Source of the DNA: Saccharopolyspora erythraea
Lineage (GTDB): Bacteria > Actinomycetota > Actinomycetes > Mycobacteriales > Pseudonocardiaceae
Assembly: GCF_018141105.1 (NCBI RefSeq)
Contig: NZ_CP054839.1
Location: forward strand, 6,079,411 to 6,143,410
Length of the DNA stretch: 64,000 nt
Direction: 5' to 3'
The position numbers were made by a program, and so were the translations under genes. Each line of letters starts with the position of its first letter. Within the stretch, counting starts at the first letter, position 1. The notes below the pieces were generated by a model that was given only the letters and a program-made list of their open reading frames with translations, ran no database searches and was not told the DNA's origin. This document shows, piece after piece, positions 42,132 to 51,420 of this stretch.

Positions 42132-43583
42132 ATGAGCAACCGCGAAACCCGTACGGAGCACGACCTCATCGGGGACCGCGAGGTCCCCGCCGACGCGTAC
42201 TACGGCGTGCACACCGCGCGGGCCGTGGAGAACTTCCGCATCACCGGCACACCGATCTCGACCTACCCGGACCTGGTCAACGCCCTGGCCTCGGTCAAGG
42301 AAGCCGCCGCCCGCGCCAACCACGACCTCGGGCAGCTCGACCAGACCCGGGCCGAGGCGATCGCCACCGCCTGCGCCGAGATCCGCGACGGCGCGCTGCA
42401 CGAGCAGTTCGTGGTCGACGTGATCCAGGGCGGCGCCGGCACCTCGACCAACATGAACGCCAACGAGGTCATCGCCAACCGCGCACTCGAACACCTCGGC
42501 CACGCCCGCGGCGACTACCACCACCTACACCCGCTGGAGCACGTCAACCTCGCCCAAAGCACCAACGACGTCTACCCCACCGCCATCAAACTCGCCCTCA
42601 CCTCGGGCCTGCACCGACTCCGCACGGCCATGGGCGCACTCGCCGAAGCCTTCCACGACAAATCCGTCGAGTTCGCCGACGTCCTCAAGATGGGACGCAC
42701 CCAACTCCAGGACGCCGTTCCCATGACGCTGGGCCAAGAACTCAAGACCTACGCCATCATGCTCGAGGAGGACCGGCAACGCCTCGCCGAAGCCACCGAA
42801 CTCCTCCTGGAGATCAACCTCGGCGGCACCGCCATCGGCACCGGCATCAACACCCACCCCGACTACACCGCCCGCGCCTGCACCCACCTCGCCCGCATCA
42901 CCGCAATCCCCGTCCGCACCGCCGACAACCTCGTCGAAGCCACCCAAGACGCCGGCGCCCTCGTCCAACTCTCCGGCGTGCTCAAACGCGTCGCGGTCAA
43001 ACTCTCCAAAACCTGCAACGACCTACGCCTGACCTCCTCCGGGCCCCGCGCCGGACTCAACGAAATCAACCTGCCCGCCGTCCAAGCCGGATCCAGCATC
43101 ATGCCCGGCAAGGTCAACCCCGTCATCCCCGAAGTCGTCAACCAGGTCGCCTTCGAAGTCATCGGCAACGACGTCACCGTGACCATGGCCGCCGAAGCCG
43201 GCCAACTCCAGCTCAACGCCTTCGAACCCGTCATCGCCCACAGCGTGCTCAAATCGCTGACCCACCTCACCGCCGCCTGCCACACCCTCACCACCCGCTG
43301 CGTCACCGGCATCACCGCCAACCGCACCCACCTCGAACAAACCGTCCGCAACTCCATCGGACTCGTCACCGCCCTGAGCCCCTACATCGGCTACGCCAAC
43401 GCCACCACCATCGCCCAGCAAGCCCTCACCACCGACCGCACCATCACCGACCTCGTCCTCGACACCGGCCTGATCACCCCGCAAAAGCTGCATGCGCTGC
43501 TGCAGCCCGAACAGCTCACCCGGCCACGCCACATCGCCAAGGATCCAGGCACACGCACGGACGCCACTGATAATGCGAGCTGA
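42132..43583 (+). CDS. aspA: Aspartate ammonia-lyase
   Basis: A 483-residue fumarase/aspartase superfamily enzyme. The start (HDLIGDREVPADAYYGVHTARAVENF-like) is typical of AspA rather than FumC. GGAGTSTNMNANE, the substrate motif HPLEHVNLAQSTND and the mobile catalytic loop GSSIMPGKVNP (about 320-330) are present. The reaction is L-aspartate to fumarate plus ammonia. It is divergent from the dctA-like symporter with a shared operator. Its codon use is unusually C-ending (NNC) even for the window. Confidence 0.88.
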   Translation: MSNRETRTEHDLIGDREVPADAYYGVHTARAVENFRITGTPISTYPDLVNALASVKEAAARANHDLGQLDQTRAEAIATACAEIRDGALHEQFVVDVIQGGAGTSTNMNANEVIANRALEHLGHARGDYHHLHPLEHVNLAQSTNDVYPTAIKLALTSGLHRLRTAMGALAEAFHDKSVEFADVLKMGRTQLQDAVPMTLGQELKTYAIMLEEDRQRLAEATELLLEINLGGTAIGTGINTHPDYTARACTHLARITAIPVRTADNLVEATQDAGALVQLSGVLKRVAVKLSKTCNDLRLTSSGPRAGLNEINLPAVQAGSSIMPGKVNPVIPEVVNQVAFEVIGNDVTVTMAAEAGQLQLNAFEPVIAHSVLKSLTHLTAACHTLTTRCVTGITANRTHLEQTVRNSIGLVTALSPYIGYANATTIAQQALTTDRTITDLVLDTGLITPQKLHALLQPEQLTRPRHIAKDPGTRTDATDNAS

Positions 43584-43639
43584 CTCCTTACAACTAGGCG
43601 AGACGGGTATGCCCGGGCCGACGGCATCCGATGGGCTTG

Positions 43640-45058
43640 CTAGTGGTGTGCGCTCATCACGTGCTTGATGCGCGTGTAGTCCTGGAGGCCGTAGCCCGAC
43701 AGGTCCTTGCCGAAGCCGGACTGCTTGAACCCGCCATGGGGTGTCTCGGCGGGCAGCACCTGGTGGCAGTTGAGCCAGACTGTCCCGAAATCCAGTTCGG
43801 CCGACAGCCGGGTGGCGCGGCCGTGGTCACGTGTCCACACGCTGGATGCCAAGCCGAAGTTCACCCCGTTGGCCAGTTCGACAGCCTCTCGCTCCGAGGC
43901 GAAGGACTGCACCGTGAGAACCGGGCCGAACAGCTCCTGCTGCACGATTTCGTCGTCTTGGCGGACGCCGCTGACGACGGTGGCCTCGTGGAAGAATCCG
44001 GGACCGAACGTCTTGCCACCTGTGAGCACGTTCGCGTGCGAGGGCAGCCGTTCCAGGAATCCCTGCACTCGTGCGAGATGTTCCGCGCTGTTGAGCGGAC
44101 CGTAGGCCGCAGTCGGATCATCCGGCGGTCCGCAGGAAGTCCGCCGCGCTTCGGCGGTCAGTGCGTCCAGGAAGTCGTCGTGGACGGTTTCCTGGACCAG
44201 AACCCGAGTCGCGGCCGTGCAGTCCTGTCCCGCGTTGAAGAAGCCCGCTTGCGCGATCGTTTTCGCCGCGTGGGCGAGGTCGGTGTCGTCGAAGACGACC
44301 GCGGGCGCCTTGCCACCCAGTTCGAGGTGCACGTTCTTCACCCTCGGGGCGGCCGCGGCCATCACCTCCGCGCCCGCGCGGGTGCTGCCGGTGATGGCGA
44401 CCATGTCGGGTCGCGGATGCGCCACCAGCGACCGGCCGGTGTCGCGGTCGCCGCACACGACGTTGACCACCCCGGGTGGCAGCACCTCCTGCGCCAGCTC
44501 ACCGAGCAGCACCGTGCTCCAGGGCGTGGTGTCGGCAGGCTTGAGCACCACCGAGTTTCCCGCCGCGACCGCGGGGGCGAGCTTCCACATGGCCATCATC
44601 AGCGGGTAGTTCCACGGGGTCACCTGGGCCACCACTCCCACCGGCTCCCGGCGCACGGACGAGGTGTGCCCCGGTTCGAACTCGGCCTGGGCCTGACCTT
44701 CCAGGACCCGTGCGGCGCCGGCGAAGAACCGGAGCTGATCGGCCGAGCGGAGCACCTCCAGCTGCCGCGTCGCCTCCCGCGGTTTGCCCGTGTTGCGCAC
44801 CTCCGCGTCGAGGAGGTCGTCCACGTGCTCCTCCATCAGGTCGGCCAGCCGGAGCAGAGCCCGCTGCCGTTCCCCGGCAACGGTGCGGCCCCAACCCGGC
44901 TGCGCCTCCGCGGCTACCCGAACCGCGTGATCGACCTCCCCGTCGTCGCTGCGGGGCGCCACCCCGAGCGCCGAACCCGTTGCGGGATCGACGAAGGGCA
45001 TCGTCGCGGCGGACTGCTGGCGCTTGCCGTCGATGATGTTCGGCAGTTCAACGCTCAA
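43640..45058 (-). CDS. Aldehyde dehydrogenase (aminobutyraldehyde/betaine-aldehyde type)
   Basis: A 472-residue NAD-dependent aldehyde dehydrogenase. TPWNYP, VLKPADTTPW (cofactor Lys173), ITGSTRAG, Glu246 in LELGGKAP and catalytic Cys280 in NAGQDCTAATR are all present. It resembles gamma-aminobutyraldehyde/betaine-aldehyde dehydrogenases. The start is a TTG at 45058 with GGGAGAAG about 4 bases upstream; the longer frame is antisense-like leader. It follows the ThDP decarboxylase by 16 bases, so it probably oxidises the aldehyde made by that enzyme. Confidence 0.85.
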   Translation of the reverse strand: MSVELPNIIDGKRQQSAATMPFVDPATGSALGVAPRSDDGEVDHAVRVAAEAQPGWGRTVAGERQRALLRLADLMEEHVDDLLDAEVRNTGKPREATRQLEVLRSADQLRFFAGAARVLEGQAQAEFEPGHTSSVRREPVGVVAQVTPWNYPLMMAMWKLAPAVAAGNSVVLKPADTTPWSTVLLGELAQEVLPPGVVNVVCGDRDTGRSLVAHPRPDMVAITGSTRAGAEVMAAAAPRVKNVHLELGGKAPAVVFDDTDLAHAAKTIAQAGFFNAGQDCTAATRVLVQETVHDDFLDALTAEARRTSCGPPDDPTAAYGPLNSAEHLARVQGFLERLPSHANVLTGGKTFGPGFFHEATVVSGVRQDDEIVQQELFGPVLTVQSFASEREAVELANGVNFGLASSVWTRDHGRATRLSAELDFGTVWLNCHQVLPAETPHGGFKQSGFGKDLSGYGLQDYTRIKHVMSAHH

Positions 45059-45074
45059 GATCTTCTCCCAATTC

Positions 45075-46694
45075 TCACGAAGGGCAACGCACGTCGGGAT
45101 CGGTGACGAGGTGGAGCACCGCAGCGGTTCCGGAGGCAAGCGCACGATCCAGCGCCCCGCCAATATCCTCCGTGCTCTCGACCTTCTCGCCGAACGCGCC
45201 GAACGAGCGCGCGAAAACGGCGAAATCCGGGTTCTGCAGGGCTGTTCCGCTCACCCTGCCGGGGTACTCCCGTTCCTGGTGGTCGCGGATCGTTCCGTAT
45301 TCCCCGTTGTCCACCACGAGGATGAGGGGCTTGGCGTCTCGGGAGACCGCGGTGGCCAGTTCCTGCGCGTTCATGAGGAAGCAGCCATCACCGGCCACCG
45401 ACACCACCTGACGTTCCGGAAACGACAGCGCCGCCGCCACAGCCGCGGGCACGCCGTATCCCATGGATCCGTTGCGAGGACTCAACAACGAGGGGTAGAC
45501 GCGGTGTTGCAGGTAGCGCTGCGCCCAGATCGCGTGGTTGCCCGCCCCATAGGTGATGATCGCATCGTGCGGGAGTCTGGCGGCGAGTTCGGCCATGACC
45601 ACCCCGAGGTCGACACGCTTGCTCCCATCCGGTTTCGGTGTCGCGTAGTCGAGGTGGTCTTGGCGTGCTGCCTTGGTCCACTCCCGCCATCGACACTCTC
45701 CCGTCGCGGGGAGCGCCTGCACGGCGGAAGCGAAGCCCGAAGGTGATGCGACGATCTGGCGGTCGAGATCAGTGCCGTGCGCCCACGCGGAGCTGTCCGG
45801 GCTGATCAGCACAGTTCGCGCATCGGAGCTCCGCTGGACGGTGAATCCTTCGGAGTTGACGTCGGTCAGCGGCCCGCCGATCAAGAGGACCAGGTCGGCC
45901 TGTTCCAGACGACGCACCAGGCGCTCGTCTCTCCCGTATCCCAGTGCGCCGGCGTAGGTCTCGCTGCTGTGGTCGATCCTGTCCTGACTTCGGAACTCGG
46001 TGGCGACCGGAATCTCCCACCGCTCGCACCATTTCGTCACGGCCGCACACGAGTCGGCATCCCATCGGGAACCGCCGAGCACGACCAGCGGCCGTCGTGC
46101 CCGTGCCAGCATCTCCCCGAGCGCCGCGATGTCCTCGCCGCTCAGCCCGCCCTCGGACACGGGAAGGGGCGCGACGTCGTCCACCTCGGCACGACGTACC
46201 AGCACGTCCTCCGGGACACCGATCACCACAGGCCCCGGCCGTCCCGTGCACGCTTCGTGCACGGCGCGGGCCACCAGTTCCGGGGCGCGTGCGGGATCGT
46301 CGAGCGTCAGAACAGCCTTGGCCGTCGTGCCGAACCAGCCGCGGAGGTCGAACTCCTGGAACGCCTCGCGGTGCCTGTGTGCCGTGGGTACCAGGCCGAC
46401 GAACAGCAGCACCGGTGTCGCGTCCTGCCATGCCGTGTGCAGTGCGACCAACGCGTTCGCCGCGCCAGGCCCCCGCGTCACCATGGCCACGCCGGGACGT
46501 CCGTGCAGCTTGCCGCACGCTTCGGCCATGTAGGCGGCTCCGCCCTCGTGGCGGCAGACCACGGTCTCGATCGGCGAATCGTGCAGCGCGTCGAGCACGT
46601 CGAGGTAGCTCTCCCCCGGCACGCAGAACACCCGCTCGACCCCGTGTCGCCGCAGCTGGTCCACCACCAGCTGCCCGCCCGAACGCTCGCTCAT
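45075..46694 (-). CDS. ThDP-dependent 2-oxo acid decarboxylase (acetolactate synthase-like)
   Basis: A 539-residue ThDP enzyme. The N-terminal Pyr domain has the catalytic Glu50 in CRHEGGAAYMAEA, a central domain follows, and the C-terminal PP domain has GDGCFLMNAQELATA...VDN starting at 435. It lacks features specific to acetolactate synthase or Xsc as I know them and resembles 2-oxo acid decarboxylases such as AruI (2-ketoarginine decarboxylase). The ATG at 46694 overlaps the permease stop (ATGA). Pairing with an aminobutyraldehyde-type dehydrogenase fits a keto-acid, aldehyde, acid route, but the substrate is unproven. Confidence 0.8.
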   Translation of the reverse strand: MSERSGGQLVVDQLRRHGVERVFCVPGESYLDVLDALHDSPIETVVCRHEGGAAYMAEACGKLHGRPGVAMVTRGPGAANALVALHTAWQDATPVLLFVGLVPTAHRHREAFQEFDLRGWFGTTAKAVLTLDDPARAPELVARAVHEACTGRPGPVVIGVPEDVLVRRAEVDDVAPLPVSEGGLSGEDIAALGEMLARARRPLVVLGGSRWDADSCAAVTKWCERWEIPVATEFRSQDRIDHSSETYAGALGYGRDERLVRRLEQADLVLLIGGPLTDVNSEGFTVQRSSDARTVLISPDSSAWAHGTDLDRQIVASPSGFASAVQALPATGECRWREWTKAARQDHLDYATPKPDGSKRVDLGVVMAELAARLPHDAIITYGAGNHAIWAQRYLQHRVYPSLLSPRNGSMGYGVPAAVAAALSFPERQVVSVAGDGCFLMNAQELATAVSRDAKPLILVVDNGEYGTIRDHQEREYPGRVSGTALQNPDFAVFARSFGAFGEKVESTEDIGGALDRALASGTAAVLHLVTDPDVRCPS

Positions 46695-48001
46695 CGCACA
46701 CTCACCTCGTCCTTGATCCTCAGCCGAGCACCGAGTGCTCCACCCAGACCGGTCAGAACGGCCAGTCCCACGAGAAGCAGGGCGACCGACCACGATCGCT
46801 CGCCGCTGGCGGCCAGGACCGACGTCGCAATGAGCGGGACGAACCCGCTGACCACACCGCCCAGGTTGAACGCGATCGACACCCCGCTGTAGCGCAGGTG
46901 CGGCGGGAACAGCTCGGTCAGCAGCGAGCCCGACACCGCGTACGGCACGGACAGGCACGCCACCCCCACCGTGATCGCGACGACCACCAGTGCCGGATTC
47001 CTGGTGTCGATCAACCAGAAGACCGGCAAAGCCGCGAGCGCGGACGCGATGCTTCCCAGCACGCAGACCCTGCCCGATCCCAACCTCTCTGCCAGACGAC
47101 CGAAGGCCAGCAGGATGGCGACCTCCACCGCGGCGGCGACGAGCGTCGCACCCAGCATCAGCGACCGGGGCAGACCGAGCGTCTCCGTTCCGTAGCTGAT
47201 CGCGAACGTCGTCAGCAGGTAGAACCCGCCGACCCCGAGCAGGGACGCGCACATGCCGACGAGCACCCGCCCGAAGGACTTGCGCATCACCTCGACCACC
47301 GGCAGCGACGAGCGTTCCTGCTGTTCGAGCAGCTCGCCGAACAACGGGGACTCCTCGACGCGCCGCCGCAGGTACAGGGCGACGAACAGCAGCGGGATGG
47401 CCGCCAGGAACGGAAGTCGCCAGCCCCAGGAGTCGAAGGACTCAGGAGGCAGCAGGGACACCAGGGCGAAGGCACCCGACGACAGCAGCGTCCCGACCGG
47501 CGACCCGACCTGGGGCAGCGCGGCGTAGCGGCCACGGCGTTCCGGAGGCGCGTGCTCGACCGCCAGCGTGACCGCCCCGCCCCACTCTCCGCCGACCGCG
47601 ACGCCCTGGAGCACGCGCAGGCAGGTCAGCAGGACCGGCGCGGCGACGCCGATCGCGGCGAAGTCCGGTAGCAGCCCGATCAGGCTGGTGACCACTCCGA
47701 TCATCGTGACCGTGACGATCAGCGACGTCCGGCGGCCGTAGCGGTCGCCGACGTGGCCGAAGATCACCGCCCCGACCGGACGGGCGAGGAACCCCACCGC
47801 GAAGGAGGCGAACGCCGCCAGCATGGCGACCAGCGGATCGCCGCTGACGAAGTACAGCCGGTTGAAAACAATCGACGCGGCCGTTCCGAAAAGAAAGTAG
47901 TCGTACCATTCGAGCGCGGTTCCGACGAACGCGGCGAACGCGATTCGCCTCGCCTCGGAATCGGTAACCCGCGGCTTATCGCGCGTCACAACAGTGGTCA
48001 T
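46691..48001 (-). CDS. MHS-family MFS permease
   Basis: A 436-residue metabolite:H+ symporter with 12 segments. It has the MHS hallmark ALEWYDYFLFG in helix 1, RPVGAVIFGHVGDRYGRR after helix 2, and LQGVAVGGEWGGA in helix 4. The ATG at 48001 has CAGGAG upstream. It is the first gene of the operon permease, ThDP enzyme, aldehyde dehydrogenase, so it probably imports their substrate (a keto acid, amino acid or betaine). Confidence 0.88.
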   Translation of the reverse strand: MTTVVTRDKPRVTDSEARRIAFAAFVGTALEWYDYFLFGTAASIVFNRLYFVSGDPLVAMLAAFASFAVGFLARPVGAVIFGHVGDRYGRRTSLIVTVTMIGVVTSLIGLLPDFAAIGVAAPVLLTCLRVLQGVAVGGEWGGAVTLAVEHAPPERRGRYAALPQVGSPVGTLLSSGAFALVSLLPPESFDSWGWRLPFLAAIPLLFVALYLRRRVEESPLFGELLEQQERSSLPVVEVMRKSFGRVLVGMCASLLGVGGFYLLTTFAISYGTETLGLPRSLMLGATLVAAAVEVAILLAFGRLAERLGSGRVCVLGSIASALAALPVFWLIDTRNPALVVVAITVGVACLSVPYAVSGSLLTELFPPHLRYSGVSIAFNLGGVVSGFVPLIATSVLAASGERSWSVALLLVGLAVLTGLGGALGARLRIKDEVSVR

Positions 48002-48367
48002 ATCGGCTCTCCTGGACACATGCCGGACACGTGGGCGGCGAGCTCGTGAACCGCGAACGGCGCAGGCGTTCCAGCTCACGTGGCATCAACTGCATTGGAG
48101 CTCTCCGTAGAAGGTGTAGGGCACATCACTGGGAAATCGTTGCCGACAGCGTGCTCGCGGCAGCGGCCCACCACAATGGTGAAACGTCGCTGTTTGCACG
48201 GCGGATTCTGTGCATCCGCACATCGCAGGTGCAGCCGCGTGTCACCGCCGCGGTCGCGTTCAACTCGTCCGGTGGGGTCGACGGCGAACGCGTACCATCC
48301 CCTTGGCTCATGCACAGGCTGGGCGAAATTCCCGGCAAGACGATCACAACCAGATGGGCATACACAC
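48002..48367. other. Divergent promoter region, MHS operon / PucR regulator
   Basis: About 366 bases between the MHS permease (leftward) and the PucR gene (rightward). No supportable gene or clear palindrome is visible. The PucR protein probably binds here. Confidence 0.45.
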
Positions 48368-49555
48368 ATGTCGAGCCTCGAATTCGATCCGGACGAGCCA
48401 CTCCGCAACCTGGTCCACGCATGCTTGGACGACCTGGACGAACTGGTCGACGACTTCATCGCGGAACTGAGCGCGATCGAGCCCTACGCCAGCGGTGTGG
48501 TGCCGCGGCAGGAACTGCGCGAGGACGCCGAATCCAGCATCGAATTCCTGCTCCGCACCACCGCGGGCCTACCTGTACCGCACCGGCTCGACGACGCCTG
48601 CGAGCGGATCGGGCGCAGGCGTGCTCATCTGGGCGTTCCGCTGGACGTCCTGCTCCGCGCGGTGCGGCTGGACTTCCGGGTGCTGTGGTCGGCATTCCTG
48701 CGCCGGGTCGACCAAGCCGACCTTCCTCGTCTGGTGCACAACACCGTTCGCGTGTGGGACGTCGTCGAGGAATACAGCACCCGGGTGCACATGGCCTACG
48801 TCAACGAAGCGGCCGTGCTCGCCAGGGAGCGCGAGGACGAGCGCAACCGCCTGGTCGACTCGTTGCTGGCCACGCATGGCCGTGATGCGCAGATCGTGGC
48901 GCAGGTCGCCAATGCGCTGGGCATGAACGCGACCGGCCGCATCCTCGTCGCCGCCGCCCCCACGGACGCACCGCGGCCACTGCGGCAAGCCGCTGACCGG
49001 TTGAGAGCGGGGTCGATGCCCGTGCACGTCCAGAACGTCGAACGGCGCCAGGTGCTCATCGCCGAACTACCACGCCGGTCGCGCGGGGATACCGGGCAGT
49101 GGCTCGGCTCCGTTGCCTGCGGAGTGGGCCCCGTCGCGAACGGACTGGCCGACCTGCCACGGGCGCTGCGCATCAGCATGGAAGTCGCGGCCACGATCTC
49201 CGGGGACCTCGGCGGCCCCGTCCGGCTGGTCCAGCGCTGGCCGCACGTGGTCGCGGCGCGCCTCGCCGAAGTCGGTACCGCGCTGCGCGACGAAGTGCTC
49301 CCCTCCCCCACCGCCACCACGGCCCACGAACGGGACCGGCTTTTCGAGACCGTGCACGCCTACCTCCGGTCCGGTTCGATCAGCACTGTCGCCAACGAGA
49401 TCTTCTGCCACCGCAACACCGTGCTGAACCGGCTGCACCGGTTCACCGAGCTGACCGGCCACGACATCACACGACCCGAGCACGCGGCCGCCGTCCTCGT
49501 GGCGATGGCCTGCGACGAGCAGTTGGTGGACAGGGCAACGACCGCACCGGCCTGA
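48368..49555 (+). CDS. PucR-family transcriptional regulator
   Basis: A 395-residue regulator. It has an N-terminal helical sensor region, a CdaR/GGDEF-like middle (about 170-300) and the PucR C-terminal HTH (about 325-385: YLRSGSISTVANEIFCHRNT, VLNRLHRFTELTG). The ATG at 48368 has no strong ribosome-binding site. Family members activate purine, amino-acid or polyamine catabolic genes. It is divergent from the MHS/ThDP/aldehyde dehydrogenase operon and upstream of the amidohydrolase, so it may control both. Confidence 0.85.
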   Translation: MSSLEFDPDEPLRNLVHACLDDLDELVDDFIAELSAIEPYASGVVPRQELREDAESSIEFLLRTTAGLPVPHRLDDACERIGRRRAHLGVPLDVLLRAVRLDFRVLWSAFLRRVDQADLPRLVHNTVRVWDVVEEYSTRVHMAYVNEAAVLAREREDERNRLVDSLLATHGRDAQIVAQVANALGMNATGRILVAAAPTDAPRPLRQAADRLRAGSMPVHVQNVERRQVLIAELPRRSRGDTGQWLGSVACGVGPVANGLADLPRALRISMEVAATISGDLGGPVRLVQRWPHVVAARLAEVGTALRDEVLPSPTATTAHERDRLFETVHAYLRSGSISTVANEIFCHRNTVLNRLHRFTELTGHDITRPEHAAAVLVAMACDEQLVDRATTAPA

Positions 49556-49686
49556 TCACGGCACGCACGCGTTGTGCATCGTCACAGCACTTCGGCCATG
49601 ACCCGTGGACTATCGCCATTGCAATGGGCATCCGGCCGCCCAAGCATGAACCCGGCAACGCAGTTGTGAGCGAGGAGTGACGGGAC

Positions 49687-50949
49687 ATGGGGATCGACAG
49701 CGAGCAAGCCGCCGTGGACGACGAGGCGTTCCTGGCGGACTTCGCCGCGCTCTCGGCGATCGGCGCCACCGAGTCCGGAGGAGTGGAACGCCAGGCCGCG
49801 ACCGACGCGGACAGGGCGACCAAGGTGTGGCTCGGGGACTGGCTGCGGCAGCGCGGGTTCGAGGTCCGGGTGGATGCGATCGGCAACCTCTTCGGGCTGC
49901 TGGAGTGGACGCCGGGTGCCCCGTACATCCTCATGGGATCGCACCTGGACAGCCAACCCTGCGCGGGCCGGTTCGACGGTGCCTACGGCGTGCTGGCCGC
50001 CGCGCACGCGGCCGTCCGCCTTCGCGACCGGATCGCGGGCTCGCCCGAGCCCCCGCCCTTCAACGTCGCGGTGGTCAACTGGTTCAACGAGGAAGGCTCG
50101 CGGTTCCAGCCCAGCATGATGGGCAGTGGCGTGTTCACCGGCAAGCTCGACCTCGCCGAAGCCCTCTCGACACCCGATTCCGACGGGGTGAGCGTCCAGC
50201 AGGCGCTCGAGGAGATCGGCTTCGCCGGCACCGGTCAGATGCCCGAGATCGCGGGCTACGCCGAGATCCACGTGGAGCAGGGACGGGAACTGGAGGCCGA
50301 AGGCGTCACCATCGGCCTGGTCGAGTCCAACTGGGCCGCCCACAAGTACCGGGTCGTCGTACGCGGCGAGCAGGCGCACACCGGTTCCACCGCGATGGAA
50401 GAGCGCCGCGACGCGCTGCTCGGCGCGGCGCGGCTCGTCGTGGCCGCCCGCGAGCTCATCGACCACGCCCCGCCGCGACGGCTGCACACCTCGGTCGGCC
50501 AGTTGACGGTCACGCCGAACTCACCCGTGGTCGTCGCCCGCGAGGTGAAGCTGCACCTGGACCTGCGCTCACCCGACCAGGAAGTGCTGGAGGAGGCGGA
50601 TCGCCGGCTGCGCGCCGAGTTCGCCCGCATCGAGCGGGAGGCGCAGGTCGAGATCGAAGTCGCCAAGGCGCACTTCTGGGAGATCGAGCCGTACCAACCG
50701 GCCGGGGTGTCGATGGCCGAGGCCATCGCCGGAGAACTCGGCCTCTCCCGACGCCGCATGCTCACCCTGGCGGGCCACGACTCGACCAACATGAAGGACA
50801 TCGTGCCGACGGTGATGCTGTTCGTCCCCAGCGCGCAGGGCATCGCCCACAACGAGTTCGAGTACACCTCGGATGCCGATCTGCTGGCCGGGGTCACCAT
50901 GCTGACCGAGGTCGCCTCCCGGATGTGCCGGGGCGATCTGAAGAACTGA
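49687..50949 (+). CDS. M20-family N-carbamoyl-amino-acid/allantoate amidohydrolase
   Basis: A 420-residue zinc/manganese hydrolase of the HyuC/AllC group. It has GSHLDSQPCAGRFDGAYGV with the first metal ligands, FNEEGSRF with the bridging Glu pair, EIHVEQGRELE, the dimerisation-domain GEQAHTGSTAM, and a C-terminal AGHDSTNM ligand motif. It hydrolyses N-carbamoyl-L-amino acids, ureidoglycine-type compounds or allantoate. GAGGAG lies 9 bases before the ATG. It sits between PucR and RidA genes, consistent with ureido-nitrogen catabolism. Confidence 0.88.
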   Translation: MGIDSEQAAVDDEAFLADFAALSAIGATESGGVERQAATDADRATKVWLGDWLRQRGFEVRVDAIGNLFGLLEWTPGAPYILMGSHLDSQPCAGRFDGAYGVLAAAHAAVRLRDRIAGSPEPPPFNVAVVNWFNEEGSRFQPSMMGSGVFTGKLDLAEALSTPDSDGVSVQQALEEIGFAGTGQMPEIAGYAEIHVEQGRELEAEGVTIGLVESNWAAHKYRVVVRGEQAHTGSTAMEERRDALLGAARLVVAARELIDHAPPRRLHTSVGQLTVTPNSPVVVAREVKLHLDLRSPDQEVLEEADRRLRAEFARIEREAQVEIEVAKAHFWEIEPYQPAGVSMAEAIAGELGLSRRRMLTLAGHDSTNMKDIVPTVMLFVPSAQGIAHNEFEYTSDADLLAGVTMLTEVASRMCRGDLKN

Positions 50950-50964
50950 GCCCGGAACAGAACG

Positions 50965-50997
50965 ATCCCGCCGTCGTGAACGACACGACGGCGGGAT
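50965..50997. terminator. Bidirectional terminator between amidohydrolase and RidA
   Basis: ATCCCGCCGTCGT and ACGACGGCGGGAT make a perfect 13-bp stem with a 7-base loop, followed by TTTCCT. It lies between two convergent stops (50949 and 51010). Confidence 0.85.
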
Positions 50998-51009
50998 TTC
51001 CTGTCGCGG

Positions 51010-51402
51010 TCAGAGCTCTTCCGGTGCCCTCGCGCATGTGGCGATGCAGTCCACTTCCAGCAACACGCCCCACAGCCGAACCGCGACCGTGGTTCGCGCC
51101 GGGAGCCCATCGCCGAAGGTCTCCAGGTAGATCCGGTTGAACTCGTCGAGGTAAGCCTCGTCGGTGAGGTAGGCGTTGACCTTCACCACCCGGGACAGAT
51201 CCGATCCCGCCCCGGCGAGCAGGTCGGCGAGATTGGCGAAGGTCTGCCTGACCTGTCCGGCGAAAGTCATCGGCCAGGCTTCCCCCGGGACCGCGGGGAT
51301 CTGGCCCGAGGTGAAGATGAGGCCGTCGGCGACGACCGCTTGCGAGTAGGGTCCGACCGGCTCGGGTCCGCCCGGCACCGAACGGATGCGCTTGATCGTC
51401 AT
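51010..51402 (-). CDS. RidA-family enamine/imine deaminase
   Basis: A 130-residue YjgF/YER057c/UK114 protein. It has GPYSQAVVADGLIFTSGQIP at the start, a RVVKVNAYLTD strand and PARTTVAV with the conserved Arg that holds the substrate carboxylate. RidA proteins hydrolyse reactive enamines or imines released by PLP enzymes or amino-acid oxidases. It is 18 bases downstream of the second MHS permease on the same strand, so they form an operon that fits the amino-acid catabolic setting. Confidence 0.9.
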   Translation of the reverse strand: MTIKRIRSVPGGPEPVGPYSQAVVADGLIFTSGQIPAVPGEAWPMTFAGQVRQTFANLADLLAGAGSDLSRVVKVNAYLTDEAYLDEFNRIYLETFGDGLPARTTVAVRLWGVLLEVDCIATCARAPEEL

Positions 51403-51420
51403 CGTTGCTCCTGGTCCCGC

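Noticed and set aside
41987-43570. Long Arg/His/Pro-rich open frame in another phase over aspA
   Set aside because: Low-complexity product caused by the extreme NNC codon use of aspA.
45075-46694. Sulfoacetaldehyde acetyltransferase (Xsc) identity for the ThDP enzyme, which would link it to sulfonate metabolism
   Set aside because: The N-terminal active-site region (VFCVPGESYLDVLDAL, CRHEGGAAYMAEA) reads like other 2-oxo acid decarboxylases and not like Xsc.
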